From Oryzias latipes (Eukaryota; Chordata; Actinopteri; Beloniformes; Adrianichthyidae), in NCBI RefSeq assembly GCF_002234675.1, contig NC_019873.2:6535158-6599157 (forward strand): 64,000 bases of DNA, in the 5' to 3' direction. Each line of letters starts with the position of its first letter. Position 1 is the stretch's first letter. The translations under genes and the position numbers were made by a program. Below are positions 22,231-34,202 of the stretch, in pieces. The notes under the pieces were generated by a model, which saw nothing but the letters and a program-made list of their open reading frames with translations, made no database searches and was not told where the DNA came from.

Positions 22231-24068
22231 GCAGTAGTTTTTGCTTGGTGTACTTTCCTGGTGTTTTTATGTAGTTTACACAAAATGTTGCAGTTTTCTG
22301 GCTTCCAAGACTTTTTTAACTGCATTTAGAAAATATTTTAGTCTGTTTTTTGTGTTTAAAAATATCAGCTTCTTTCTTTGGACTTTCTGACTTCAGTCAC
22401 ACTTCAGTCAAATTAGTTCGGCTTCTTGTTTCTTTCATATCTGAGCCCACATCTCCTGGCCCCCCAATCACTGCAAAGCCTGGAGCTCTACACAGATACT
22501 CTCCACATGGCTCCCTTCACACTATAAACACAAAAACGGCAGCAGTGCTGCCCATAGGAAGAGGAGGCAGAAGACTTGGACAGGCAGCGAGGAGGAGTCG
22601 GCTTCTGCAGCTCTGGAGTCCTGCCAGGTCTGTCGCAGCAAAGTGAGCGTTGCCCTCCAGGTAACCTTTCCCAGCTGCACATGCACAGACAGGCGCGCGC
22701 TCACACAAGGCAAGTATCCATATCACATCATAGCAGAAATATATCCGTCCAGCAGTATTTTACACCCACTGCAGAGCTCAGCTTCCAGGCTGGGCCTGGC
22801 TCCTCTTCCACCAAACGAGCAACAAGCTCCAACGCTGAGGTGAGGAGTCCAGGCAACTGCTGCTCTGCATCTCTGCCTAGTATTTGTTCTGTTTTCATCA
22901 GACTTAAACATCAAGCAATCAGTGATTTCCAGTTCCTTTTTCCTAAAGTATTCCCAAACATCCAGGCGAGTTAGCTTCTGCTTTGCCCACCAACTGCTCT
23001 CCAAAGGATGACCAGATTCTGCCTCATGTCATTAGGTTGTAACACAATGTTCATCCAAACCACAGCTAACCTGCTTCTCCAACGCCCTTTCCCTGACTTT
23101 CCCTCTTTTTTATTTGTTCTTTGGCAGAGAGACTGGAAAATATCAGAGGGCATGTCCTGTTAATTCCTCTGTCTTTTTTTCTCGTCCCTCCTCTCCTTTT
23201 CTGCCTTCTAGATCCTATCTCAGCCTCCCTCTGCGTGCATGTAGGACACGCATAGACATTCAGCCCTTTCACCACAAATCAGTGTGCTTTATTATGTCTT
23301 GGCCGCTACCCTTTTATTTCCCCTCTATTCCCTTTTTACTTCTCTCCTTTTCCCATTGTGAGCTGTGTATCATTGCTGCTTGGCTGGCCTCTGCATAAAC
23401 CCTCAGCGGCTCTCCGAACTCTGATCCTCGTCCTCCCCAAACTTCTCCTCTAACTGGCATCAGGTGACAGATCCACAAAGGTGTTTACAGAGTTCTAACG
23501 AATTCCTTCCCCTTCACTCCTTCCTTTCCGCTCTGGACTTGACCTGTCAGCCGGCTATGTGGTGGGGAAGTAATGGGGGCTGGAGATGGAGCAGTGGCCT
23601 CTGCGGTTGCTGGTGCACCTTATGGAGGCAGAAGGGCAGCTGAGGGATGGGTCCTGTGGTGGAGTGACAGGATATGTGGTGAGGCTGAGCTTTCTCGTAG
23701 TCAGGTAGTGCCTTGCTCACTGGCATTGGGAATACTAGTCAGTCTGTAATTAATCTAATTATAAACAGGATCCCATGTTTCTGTGGGATTCTGGGTTCTG
23801 CAGCAGAGATTAAGAGAAAAAGTGGACAACAAAACCACCATCCCAGTGATTTCCTGACCACGCTGGACCCACCTGATCCAGGTAATCAGAACAGGGTGGG
23901 GCACAAATGTCTGGGAAGAGGACAGTGGCTCTGAGGCCTCAAATACATTTGGTTTACTCCTCGTAGCAAAGCATCCACAGCCCACTGGAATTAATGTCCT
24001 TCTCAAAAATAGTTCAAAATGAAGAATGTGAATGACCCTGCGAGTATTTCGGGCAGACAACTCAAGCA
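22231..24068. other. Intergenic stretch, nothing recognised
   Basis: Several overlapping medium-size open frames (22350-23004, both strands) have no recognisable domain and low-complexity Ser/Pro-rich composition, so no gene is called. Pyrimidine-rich tracts occur around 23160-23350. Confidence 0.3.
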
Positions 24069-24990
24069 GTGCATTTACCTGGTTACTCCTCCCTGCGGCC
24101 GGCTCAGTCTAATCAACTCACCTGTTTAGCGTCTTACCTAAGTCCTGGTGCGGTCCAATCCTCTTCTTTCATTTCCGCGAGCTCTGCGTTCGTCACCGGT
24201 TCTCGACGCTCGCCGTTCTCCTTCTTGCTTCAGCGTCATATGTCTTCTTCCCGTTCTTTTTCGGCCTTGTTGGTCCCCCTTCTTCTGATGTGGGGCCGTC
24301 CATTCTTCCCCGCGTCTGCCCCTCCTTTTGCGTCTGTTCAGCAGGCAGTGTCGCGGCTCCCGCCGCGTCTCTGGCATCCTGCGGTGTTCGGTTGTCAGTG
24401 GCGCTCAATTGGGAGATGTCTGGGCCTTCTTGAGTGCCGTGAACATCAGGATTTCTCTGGTGAGCGTGCCATGCTTGACCCGGTCATCGGTGACGTCACG
24501 CCCTTAAGGACCCTGGGAATTGCAGTTCTTTTTCTTGAACGTAATGATGCGCTCCTGGTTCGGTTTCTGCTGTGTGTCTCTGCGTCGTCCGGGTATCGTT
24601 CGGGGATTGTGGGGTCTTTTCCTTGGTTGTGAGGGCTGGCGGTCCTCGCCTGGACGGGTTCTCATGCTGGCTGAATTTGTTGTGGCTTTTGGTGTTTTTC
24701 TCTGTTGCTGTGTGTTATTTAGGAGCCGGATGTGCATCTTGGCCGTCATTCGATGCTGGCTTTATTATGGTGGCTCTCTGTTTTGTTTCATTTCTGTTAA
24801 AGCTGCTGTGTACAATCGATAGTTTAACCAGCGTTTGGATTGGTCCTTCGTTGGACCTGTCTCTTTTCTGTGGACATTTCACTTGTCATTGGTCTCAGTA
24901 TGCAGCATCTGTGGCTTCTTCTCTCATTTTAATTCGCTTGGTCCGGAAACGGCGATCCTCGTTTTCTAAAGAGATCTTTGTTTTATGTAT
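24069..24990. other. Compositionally distinct C/T- and CpG-rich block, unclassified
   Basis: Much richer in C+T and CpG on the plus strand than its neighbours, and open for 187 codons on + (24069-24632). The translation (Ser/Leu/Arg/Phe-rich) matches no family I recognise. It could be an LTR, the 5' region of a retroelement, or an isolated CpG-rich regulatory block. No terminal repeats were delimited. Confidence 0.35.
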
Positions 24991-25496
24991 CTGAACGGAC
25001 CCTAATGCCAAACTAAAAGAAATAGGGAATAAATCTTCTGCCAAACTAAAAGAAATATGGAATGCATATTCTTTACTGCAGAGTTGTCTGACTGAAATGG
25101 TATATTTCCCCTTGTTGTAAGAGAAATATCTGCCACTGGAACTAGAAGGATTTTTTTTGGTAAGATTTCTCAAACAAAGTTGTTGTGTCCTCCCTTTTAA
25201 GACCAACTTAAACCTTGACTTTTGTTATAAGTGCTAATATTTAGGTATATTGTTCTGGTAATATGTCTTAAAACAAATGTGTATTACTCAAATAAAATAG
25301 TTGTTAGTATATCATACACGCTTATTCTTTTTATACTTTTCTCCCCAAATTTATCCTGTTTTAAAAAGTCAACAATCCTTATTTCTAGATCATAATCATC
25401 TTAAAATAATACCAGAATTACACACTTAAAGGTAAATTTGTCTCAAAAAAATGTATGTAAATTAGGATTCAAACAAAACGTTCTAGCTTTTCTTGA

Positions 25497-26468
25497 CCCT
25501 TGTGCTATCCAAGGCACATTAACGTTGGCACAGTGGGGTCATCTAGATCAGTGTTTTTCACTTTTTTTGAGCACACTTTAACTTGACAAAAATCCCGCGG
25601 CACACCAGCATCCAAAAATTTTAAAAAAGGAGACACTCATAATATAGTCTGTATTGATCTACAGTCCCTCTGCAATCTTACATGCATTTTTGTGATAATT
25701 GTGGCAGCAAAAGCTGGAAGTTGCTGCTGTTTTTTCTAAAAGATGTATTAAAAGTTAAGTTAGAAGATTTAAAAACTGTTTGATGTGTGTTCAGTGTGGT
25801 TTCAAGACGTTTAACAAGGAAGACTCATTGTACGCTGAGACGTTGTCACTTTAACCGAATGCATCATGGGAGATGTAGTGAGAACAGCCGCCGAACGCAG
25901 ACAGACTAGCATCTCTGAGTTTCATTGTTTTGTTCACTTTTTCCACGGTCTGATACCGGATCACGCAGAAAGCTAAACTGCTAAATATGAGCTTTAGCTG
26001 GTATTTTTGCTGGAACTGAGAGACTTTCTGAGCAGTATCTGAACAAGGAAGTGAACACTAAATCGCGGTACCGTCATTCTTGTCAAAATGTCATTAATTG
26101 AATCAAATAAACACAAAGAAAAAAGTATTTTATGATCTTTCATATTCCTAACTACTCAGTGTTCTATCAGGACCTGTTTGGATGAACAAAGAGCTGACAT
26201 CCTGGAGATATAAAATGTTTTTAGATCAGTAAATGAGGGCAATTTCCCACGGTGCACCTGACCATCTCTCAAGGCACACTAGTGTGCCGCGGCACATCTG
26301 TTGAAAAACACTGATCTAGACCCACTAGACAGTGCTCTGAACCTTTTTTCTTCAATGATTTGTGATCTTCACTGGTGTCCATGGATTACATGAAATCCTC
26401 TTCACCTTTATCCACCACATGTCAATGTAAGGATCGGGTCATTTTGATCCCATAGGTTAGCACAAGGG
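25497..26468 (+). mobile_element. piggyBac-type short element, copy 2, split by a hAT element
   Basis: The left part (25497-25548) starts CCCTTGTGCTATCC and the right part (26314-26468) ends ATAGGTTAGCACAAGGG followed by TTAA; the left flank is TTGA. Joined, the two parts give the usual ~205-bp element. The interruption is the hAT element at 25549-26313, so the piggyBac-type copy is older than the hAT insertion. Confidence 0.85.
25549..26313 (+). mobile_element. Non-autonomous hAT element (CAGTGTTTTTCA family), copy 1, nested
   Basis: 765 bp, beginning CAGTGTTTTTCACTTTTTTT and ending ATCTGTTGAAAAACACTG. Flanked by ATCTAGAT (25541-25548) and ATCTAGAC (26314-26321), an 8-bp duplication with one later change in the host piggyBac-type element. 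Both ends carry GCGGCACACC/GTGTGCCGCGGC sub-terminal motifs. No transposase frame. Confidence 0.85.
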
Positions 26469-26559
26469 TTAATGTCTAAAAGTCTAAAAGTGTTCCCAGA
26501 GGTCTTTTCATTATGATTATGATGGTTTTAGCCAAAATAAAAATAAAAACCTCAGTTGT

Positions 26560-26900
26560 TTTCTAGGACAGTTTCTGCAGAGCAGCAGGAGCTCATCAGA
26601 TATTCACTTCTGAGTTGTGGGCGGGACTGTTGTTGTGGAGTAAGCCTGCCCTGACTTCCCATCATCCCTTTGTTTACACTCTCCCTCGCTAGTTTACAGC
26701 CCCTCACACCCCCAAGCCAACATCAGCAGTGCAACAAAAACGGCAAGCAATATCAGAGCTATCCAGCTGTACCGTATTTCTATCCAGACTCCAGCTCAGA
26801 CGAGGAAAACAGAATGGCTCTATTTGTCTGACAGTGGATGCATCAGGATGGAGCAGAGCACAGAGCTTGTGGCACGCCCAGTTTACTTTCTGAGTCATAA
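26560..26900 (+). repeat. Dispersed repeat family R3
   Basis: Shares ordered blocks with about 4080-4260 (-), 45925-46150 (+), 53160-53420 (-) and 56050-56340 (+). These include GTTTCTGCAGAGCAGCA, GAGCTCATCAGATATTCA, TTTACACTCTCCCTCGCTAG, ATATCAGAGCTATCCAGC and AGTGGATGCATCAGGATGGA. Moderately diverged, non-coding, class unknown. Confidence 0.55.
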
Positions 26901-26989
26901 ATAACGTCTTTTTCTAACTACATTTTTTTGTCTGCGCCTGTCATTTTGAATAAAGAAATACTCAGAATTGCCATTTTAAGCTTACTTTT

Positions 26990-28550
26990 CTTAAAAATGT
27001 TATCCGTCATTAGAAAATGCAGAAAGAAACTGTTTAAAAATTACAGTTTTCATCAGTTTTTTATTTTTTTTTAACATACTGCAGTGAACCCCAGAGCAGC
27101 AGACTTGGTACGGAGGAGTCGACCTCATCATCCACAAAAACATCCCCTTTATTCATCTCCCACTGAAAGGAGTCGTTCCTTCATTCAGCAGCTGGAGGCA
27201 AACCTTTCCAATCTACATCATGTTTGTGGTAAAAGCTGGTTGTATAGAAATGGCAGCATCTTGATAGAGTTTGCAAAACAAGCGTTTGGAGAAAGGAAAA
27301 TGGAAAAACATCTAAAAACATCTTTAGAAGTTTAAGTTTCATGCCTGTTTCCTGACTAGGACCCAGACTAAGTTTTATGAGGTGATCAGGGACTTTTTGT
27401 TCATATACAGGTGTAATATTGAACAAACACTAAAAGAATATTCATTACATCAGAATTACATTGACTTCATTTGGGGAGCTGACTTTGCTGTCTTCCCTAT
27501 ATCTAATGAAATTAGTCAAAGTCATCTGACCAGTTAAACGTATCAAAATGATGGATCATGTTTTATGTAGCCAGTAGTTGATGTATTTTTTAACTAAACT
27601 AATGGGAACCAATGTTTAAAGGATGAAAAAAGGCTGCGGCAACAAAAGATCGTCATGAAAAAGAAATGAAGGGGCACAGAAAGGGACGGAGTTTGTTCTG
27701 CGGTTTCCTTCTGGAGTTCTCTTTCCCAGAAGAGTGATTCAGCTTTTGACCACAGAGAAGCCCGGAGGCTTTCCATCTGCGCTGAAGGGTCTCTCCCAGC
27801 ACCGCTGAGTTCTGGTGGAGCCCGGGTTTTAAGGAGGTTTGGTTGAACCATCCTTCACCTGTCTGCGTTCTCCAACAGCAGTTTCCAAAGAACCTTCAGA
27901 ACCCAACCAGGTCACCATGTGCACTCTGTCTGGCCGTGACTCACTAGGTGGTGTTTACATGCTGCTGCTTTTGTCTGGCAGCTCCATCTCTCTGTGAATA
28001 GAACCATAACACATGCGCCTCTGTGGTTCCGAAGGTTCTTTTTATTAGGTAGAATGTGCCCAGAAATCCTATTAGAACATTAGAAGGCATACGCAATGCT
28101 GCGGACAAACTTAACAACATTGTTAAATTGTGGAGTTCAGGGCTTCAAGGCACTGGCATCTCCTGCACAAGATGCTGTCAGCACAATGAGGTCATCAGTA
28201 GAGGAGAGTAGGCGTCGGCTTGGCGATGACAGCACTGCATCTGTAATTGAAGCTGTTCTGAGTAAAACAGAAAAATGACTGAATGAAACCTGACAGAGAA
28301 ACTACATCTTTCTGTTCAGGAGTAGAGGTTTTTGGAATGGAGCATAATTTAGTTTTGTTTTTTTTAAATCTTTTTATCTGCATTGAAGCCCCCCCCCCCC
28401 CCTCCCCCTTTTTTCCTGAAATGAATACAAACCAGGCAGTTCCTCAAGAGGAGGTAGGTTACCAAAAGAAACAACTTCCATTTGACTTTTGAAAAAGTTC
28501 AACGTATTACACTAAAGAGAAACCATGTTTGCAGTCTGGTTTCTGATTTC
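26990..28550. other. Intergenic stretch, nothing recognised
   Basis: Open frames at 27084-27335 (+) and 28096-28278 (+) show no recognisable domain. A poly-C run lies near 28389-28400. No gene or bounded element could be supported. Confidence 0.3.
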
Positions 28551-28558
28551 TTTCTGAA

Positions 28559-29138
28559 GCTATGTTCACATCGCCCTCAGAAACGCGCATTCAAGCGACC
28601 ACTCCCAATGAAAAGTCTATGCAAACACACTTACGTATATGGTCATGGTTCGGGCTTCCGCTTCCAAAACTCTTGTGTTCACGTGTTGCTATAACTATTT
28701 TTGGGCTCTACATACAAAGCGTGCGGCTGTTGAACGCGCCTTTCAAGTTAAACCAGGTTGAACTTTGACCAATCAGAGGCTTGGATTGGGTAGTAATGTT
28801 TGGCTGACATCCCTTTTAATTCACGGAAGTGCCAACGGTTTAAGAATTGATCCTGAAGGAGAAATTAATATTTGCGGTTCATGCCCGTCAGAATCATAGG
28901 ACACCAACTCTGTCATGTGTAGGAATAGAGCTGTGAAAGACAAAGCCTGGAGCGAGATTCACCAGATTCGCACTGCTTTGGACATTTTCCCACAATGACT
29001 TATCCAACTGTAGGTGGCAGACGTGCTGGTGGTCAGAAGAAAAAGAAGAAGAAACCCCTCCCTGCTTGTCTAGTGTGAACATTATGTGCTATATGTAACG
29101 TTGTTGAATGTGATTCAAATGCCCCGTGTGAACATAGC
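28559..29138. mobile_element. MITE family M1, copy 1 (580 bp)
   Basis: Ends are near-perfect inverted repeats: GCTATGTTCACATCG at the left and CCGTGTGAACATAGC at the right. Internal blocks (GGGCTTCCG..CAAAACTC, AGTTAAACCAGGTTGAACTT, TTTGACCAATCAGAGG) recur at 42350-42926 and 36560-36945. Non-coding. The target duplication is unclear, so the superfamily is not assigned. Confidence 0.7.
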
Positions 29139-29164
29139 ATCAGTCATGACAGCTGTGGTATCTA

Positions 29165-29239
29165 CAGTACAGACCAAAAGTTTGGACATACCTTCCCATT
29201 CATTTCAATGAGGTGTGTCCAAACGTTTGGTCTGTACTG
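29165..29239. mobile_element. 75-bp palindromic Tc1-type MITE
   Basis: CAGTACAGACCAAAAGTTTG at the left is the inverse of CAAACGTTTGGTCTGTACTG at the right, with a short spacer containing CATTCATTTCAATG. The left flank is TA, as expected for Tc1/mariner. The terminus CAGTACAGACCAAAAGTTTG is common in fish Tc1-like elements. Confidence 0.75.
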
Positions 29240-30387
29240 CATACTGAGGAGTCACATTGGATCTCCTGTTTGGATTTCTTTACAGCTTTAATTTACACAT
29301 TTTAAGGTCTATTTTTTTAATGACAGGTGGAAGGATCTTTTAGTAAACCCAACAGACTTCAAACTTTGCCCCGCCTCTGGTGTTTTCTTAAAGTTGTTGC
29401 GTTGGACGTTACAAACTCCAGCCTCTGTGCTCCTCTCTTTTTTTAGGCTACGTTTTCGCTCTGCAGAATCCAACAGTTCATGTCTATGCAAAATACAGTT
29501 TTTACTCTTTTAATTATGACAACTGTGGGAGTACAGTGGGAGATATATTTTAAGGAACAGCTTTGACTTTATTGGAGCTCAGATTTATGTCCTGATGACT
29601 CCTTTAGGAAGTGGAAGGAGTGGTGCTGCAGGGGGAACCGGTGGGTGGATGCACAAGTGGAATCAGCAAAAGTTTATGACCTTGTTGATTTTTATACTGC
29701 ATAACTTTTACACAGAGCCAGTGGGAAATCGTTACCATTCAACATCCAAGAACAGTTCTTGGAAATGAAGGAGGCTACAAACTGAGGGGATGTAGGAACT
29801 TCAAGATCAAACTGATAAGAACCACAATGAAAAGTTTCTGTGTGTGGCACCAAACTTTGGAACGGGTTCAGTAATGAGCTCAATGTTCAAATATCTAAAT
29901 ATTCAAGAAAATGTATAAAGAAACTCTGATTTCAGGATATGAAGATAAGAGGATTTAAGGATCAACAGGTGTTTGAATATTTCCAAATACATGTGTGAAC
30001 TTGATTGTGGTGAAATAATCAAAGCTCTTTTAATTACAACCAATGAGTATTACATTGTAATGTGCAATAATTATTACTGAAATGTTTGAATTACAATCAA
30101 TAAGCTATTGATTTTCTTTACTTGATCTGCAATGTGTAGCAATAATTTCTGGTTCATTGTGGTCATCTGTTCTAATAATAATCAATAATTATTATATCAC
30201 GGTTACATGCTGTGTGATTCACGTTACTGTTTACTGAAATCATGAATTAATGTTTTCTGAAGATAATTAATCATAACTAAGAACTGGTTTTAGTAACTTG
30301 AAAAGTATGTATCAAATCAGAACCGGATTATGAAAACTATGCTAAATTATAAAATGAATTAATTCAGTAGGGGTGGGATTATATAAA
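29240..30387. other. Intergenic stretch, nothing recognised
   Basis: AT-rich with many imperfect AATAATTATT-type repeats around 30050-30360. No gene or delimited element. Confidence 0.3.
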
Positions 30388-30590
30388 CTTGCTTCCAAGG
30401 CACGTTGGGAGTTGGGTCATCTAGACCCACTACACAGTGCGCTGAACCTTTTTTCTTCAATGATTTGTGATCTTCACTGGTGTCCATGGATTACATGAAA
30501 TCTTTCCACCTTTATCCACCTTTGTCATGGTAGGGAGAACATGCCAATGTAGGGATCGGGTCATTTTGACCCCATAGGATAGCACAAGGG
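30388..30590 (+). mobile_element. piggyBac-type short element, copy 3 (left end eroded)
   Basis: The core from AAGGCACGTTGGGAGTTGGG onward matches the family, and the right end reads GGATAGCACAAGGG. The left terminus is degraded (ACTTGCTTCC instead of CCCTTGTGCTATCC), and TTAA is not preserved on the right (GTAT). Confidence 0.75.
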
Positions 30591-30854
30591 GTATTGTAAA
30601 TACGGTTGTGGTTACTGCTTCTAACCGATAGTATGTCACAAACAAGCTACTGTGAACAGTTATTTAAGTCTGACTAACTGATGGACTTATCTCGGACTCT
30701 TTTGTCTCGCCTAATGGACCTCACCGTTCGATCCGCCTCATGTATGCCATAATTTTGAAAATAAACTAGTTTTTGATGTTGCGCCTTGTAATCCGGTGCA
30801 CCTTTTAGTGTGGAAAATACAATAATTCCAGATAATTATAGAAAATCAGCCTTA

Positions 30855-31519
30855 AGGCCCGTTCACACCGGGACGAATTTCGTTTAACGCCGCGTGACTA
30901 AACAAAGGGCACCAATGAGAGTGTGCACACCGACGCGAAAAAACGCCACGCGTCAAAGCGTCAAAAAAAAAAAACGCCTCGGGTTCGTTTTTTTTTTCGA
31001 CGCGTTGCGTCGAAATCTATTCAACCAATGAGAATGGCGCTTTTGCCCACGTGTCTGGAGCTTCTGAAGTTACAGTAAAACACAACTTGGGGGCGCTCAA
31101 ACACAAAACTGCCTTGCTGAGCACACATACCAGCGAAGAAGATAGACGGCAAGTAGCGCCTACACTGCCGCGAAGAAATAATGACGGACATTCTTAAATA
31201 TCCCCGAACCAAGTACCAGTTGGAGCTACTGGTGCTTGAAATATTCATGTTTTCTTTGTGTGATTCTGACAAGCGCGTAAATACTTGCTCTCTTCTTTTG
31301 AGTGAAAAGCGATTATAAGAATCGTAAAGTTGCGCAGCGCCACCTTGTGTACAGGAGTATTTCTGTTTACATTAAGCGCCATCTAATGTCAGGGAAGGAA
31401 ATTGCATGTTCGCTCGGCTCATCGTCAGCGAAAATCGCCTGGGTGTGAACACAAAAAACGTGACGAAAAACGCTGGCGAATAACGCCTGGCGAATATTCG
31501 TCCCGGTGTGTACGGGCCT
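30855..31519. mobile_element. PIF/Harbinger-type non-autonomous element (665 bp)
   Basis: Inverted ends AGGCCCGTTCACACCGGGAC and GTCCCGGTGTGTACGGGCCT match at 19 of 20 positions. Flanked by TTA on both sides (30852-30854, 31520-31522), the TWA-type 3-bp duplication typical of PIF/Harbinger. The interior is unusually CpG-rich (ACGCGTC, CGACGCG repeats) with no transposase. Superfamily rests on duplication length and sequence. Confidence 0.75.
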
Positions 31520-31583
31520 TTATGCTGATGAACAACACTTCACACTAGTGACACAATTACAGTACCATTTTTCTGCACTGTAA

Positions 31584-31733
31584 CCCTTGTACCATCTTAG
31601 ATGACCCCACCCTCACATTGATGTGTTCTCCCTACCATGACAAAGGTGGATAAAGGTGGAAAGATTTCATGTCATCCATGGACACCAGTGAAGATCACAA
31701 ATCACTGAAGAAAAAAGGTTCAGCGCACTGTCT
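31584..31733 (-). mobile_element. piggyBac-type short element, copy 4 (truncated)
   Basis: Begins CCCTTGTACCATCTTAGATG after GTAA and follows the family to GGTTCAGCGCACTGTCT, where it stops. The remaining ~55 bp, including the second terminus, are missing. The break abuts the R5-type sequence at 31735-31900. Confidence 0.75.
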
Positions 31734-31734
31734 G

Positions 31735-31900
31735 TGCGCTGAAGTGTTTACGCAATCAAAATAAATCAGCTGATTCTGCCGCGGAGAAATGAATGCTGCT
31801 TTTTCAGCATCAGCTGATTCCAGTTGATCCGGTATGATAAAGAGTATGTGTTATTTATGTGGTACCGGTGGCATCTCTGGTGTTAAAGGGTTTCATTCCA
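31735..31900. repeat. Fragment R5, related to the foldback element at 15345-15710
   Basis: Contains TTTACGCAATCAAAATAAATCAGCTGATTCTG, TTTTTCAGCATCAGCTGATTCC and GGCATCTCTGGTGTTAAAGG, resembling one arm and end of the foldback element near 15345-15710. No coding potential. Confidence 0.45.
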
Positions 31901-32546
31901 CTATCAGTACCTTAAGATTGTTACATTTTAACTCAGATAATTGCACAACAACAAAGATGATCCTTCCAATGGACTCGTGTGATCTTTTTGTTTCAGTTTT
32001 TTTACTTTATTCTTAACTCGCTCCACTCTTTTTCTTTTTCAAACTCAGCTACCTCTCATTAAAACTACCCCCATATCAGTGAACAAACACAAACAAGAAG
32101 CAGAGTCCATCTTAAGAAGTGAAACAGGGTTTTTACACAAAAGTAAGTAACACAATCATCTTCTCTTTGTGTTATCGGGGGACTTACAGCAGGTGTCTTT
32201 CTTCTTCTAGCAGCCAGGTCATTGGTGGGTGCTGCAGCAGCCCCTCCCACCTGCAGTCCCAGTAGAAGATGCTGACATCTCCACGTCCCGATAAATAGTT
32301 TTTGGTCCAGACTAAAGTCAAATGGATCTCAGTCACTTTAAAACCACACTGGCATAAAGTAAATTGGGGTGGGACGTAAATGTGACGATGTAACCACAAA
32401 TGGACTTGTCAAGTTTAATGGAAAAGATTAGGAACCATTAGATCAAAACATTAACTATATAAGAAAAATGGACTGAGTGACTCCTCCCCTCTGGAGTTCA
32501 AGACAGGAAGTACCTGTTGGCTCTACAAAGCCAAAATCCCTTAGAC

Positions 32547-33428
32547 CAGTGTTTTTCAACCTTTTTTGAGCCACGGCACACTTTAACCTTGACAAAAATC
32601 CAGCGGCACACCAGCATCCAAAAAAATAGATAAATAAAAAAAAAAAAAAAAGCTCAGTCTGTATTGATCTACAGCCGCTCTGCAATCTCACATGCATTTT
32701 TGTGATAAATGTTGCAGAAAACGCTGGAAGCTGCAGCTGTTTTTTCTAAAAGATGTATTAAAAATTTAGTCAAAAGGTTCAAAAACGGTTTGATGTGTGT
32801 CCGTTGTTTTAAGATGTTGAGAGGAGAGACTCATTGTGCGCTAAGACAGTCACTTTACTGCATCATGGGAGATGTAGTGCCCGTAATCCACCGACCGCAG
32901 AAAGACCAGCGTCTTTGAGTTTCATGGTTTTGTTCACTTGTTCCAGTCTGATACCAGATTCTGTGGAAAGCTACACCGCTAAAGACGAGCTTTAGCTGGT
33001 ATTTTTGTTAGAACAGAGAGACTTTTTTGCGCTAAATCGAAACAAGGAAGTGAATACTTTAACCACTTCTGATTGGTCAGACTGATGACATGTGATTAAG
33101 CCTTCGAGAATGATTGGTGGAGACAGTTAAAGGGGCGGGATTTTTCCTTACACAGTTATAGCTGCAGCTAAATCGCGGTATCCCGTTATTCTTATCAAAA
33201 TGTCTTTATTAGAATCATATAAACACAAAGAAAAAATAATTTTATGATATTTCATATTCTTAACTTCTCAGTGTTTTATCAGGGCCTGTTTGGACGAACA
33301 AAGAGCTGATTTCCTGGAGATGGTAATAATTGCTTTTAGATCAGTTAATGAGGGCAATTTCTCACGGCACACTTGACCATCTCCCACGGCACACCAGTGT
33401 GCCGCGGCACACTGGTTGAAAAACACTG
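32547..33428 (+). mobile_element. Non-autonomous hAT element (CAGTGTTTTTCA family), copy 2
   Basis: 882 bp, starting CAGTGTTTTTCAACCTTTTT and ending CACTGGTTGAAAAACACTG: good inverted termini and a perfect 8-bp duplication CCTTAGAC (32539-32546, 33429-33436). The sub-terminal motifs GCGGCACACC and GTGTGCCGCGGC match the 25549 copy. The most complete copy in the window; no transposase. Confidence 0.9.
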
Positions 33429-33479
33429 CCTTAGACTTCTATAGAGAAATGAACAGCTGTTACTCAGTCATTCCATTGG

Positions 33480-33900
33480 TCAGAAGAACCATTCTTGAAA
33501 TGACATCTGTTTTTAAAAAAAATTTTCATGATATTTTTATATTTAGTGCAAGTTATTGCAATGATACACTAGCCGATCAAATGCCTAAATAAAAGTATGT
33601 GGAGCCTTCTTCTAAGTCCGCTTTGATTTCAAACGGGTGCAGACTTCCTACAAACTCATTCCTTGACTTCATTTGGTTCAAGGAATGAAGAACTTTTCAT
33701 TGTCATTTTATCACAGGGGTGATACAAAGTTTATGACTCTGGTCCTGGACCAGCAGATCATGAAGAAAAAGATGTCTCAATGTGATACAAGTAACTTGAA
33801 TTTAGGACAATTCCGTTGGAGTATTGGTTGAAACCAGAAGAAAGTCATTTTCTATGGGTGACGTCACACTCACTCAGTCCAGTTCTTTTATACAGTCACT
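33480..33900 (-). repeat. Dispersed repeat family R1, copy 3
   Basis: Reverse orientation relative to the copies near 1140 and 21575: GGGTGCAGACTTCCTACAAACTC, TTGACTTCATTTGG and GTGACGTCACACTCACTCAGTCC mirror their blocks. Boundaries are approximate. Confidence 0.45.
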
Positions 33901-34202
33901 GGATCAAAACAAATGAATGACAGAACATGGAACAGGAACCAATCAATGAACTAAGGCTTGCAAATGTGAGCATTTTTCTGTCTCAGCTAAAATGTTGTTT
34001 CATTGTCATTTCTATTAATCAGGCGATGGCAAAAGCTCAGGTTGCTAAATACTGGGAAGCACTGTTTAGATTTCTCCTGCACTAAAAGAGAAAAGTCTGT
34101 CATTCAAGGAAGAGGCCTTTCAAAATAAAAGCACATTAGCAAAAACCTTGCAGCCACTTTTCAACTGGAAGGCCAAATTGTGTACTTGGCCTCTTGTCTC
34201 AA

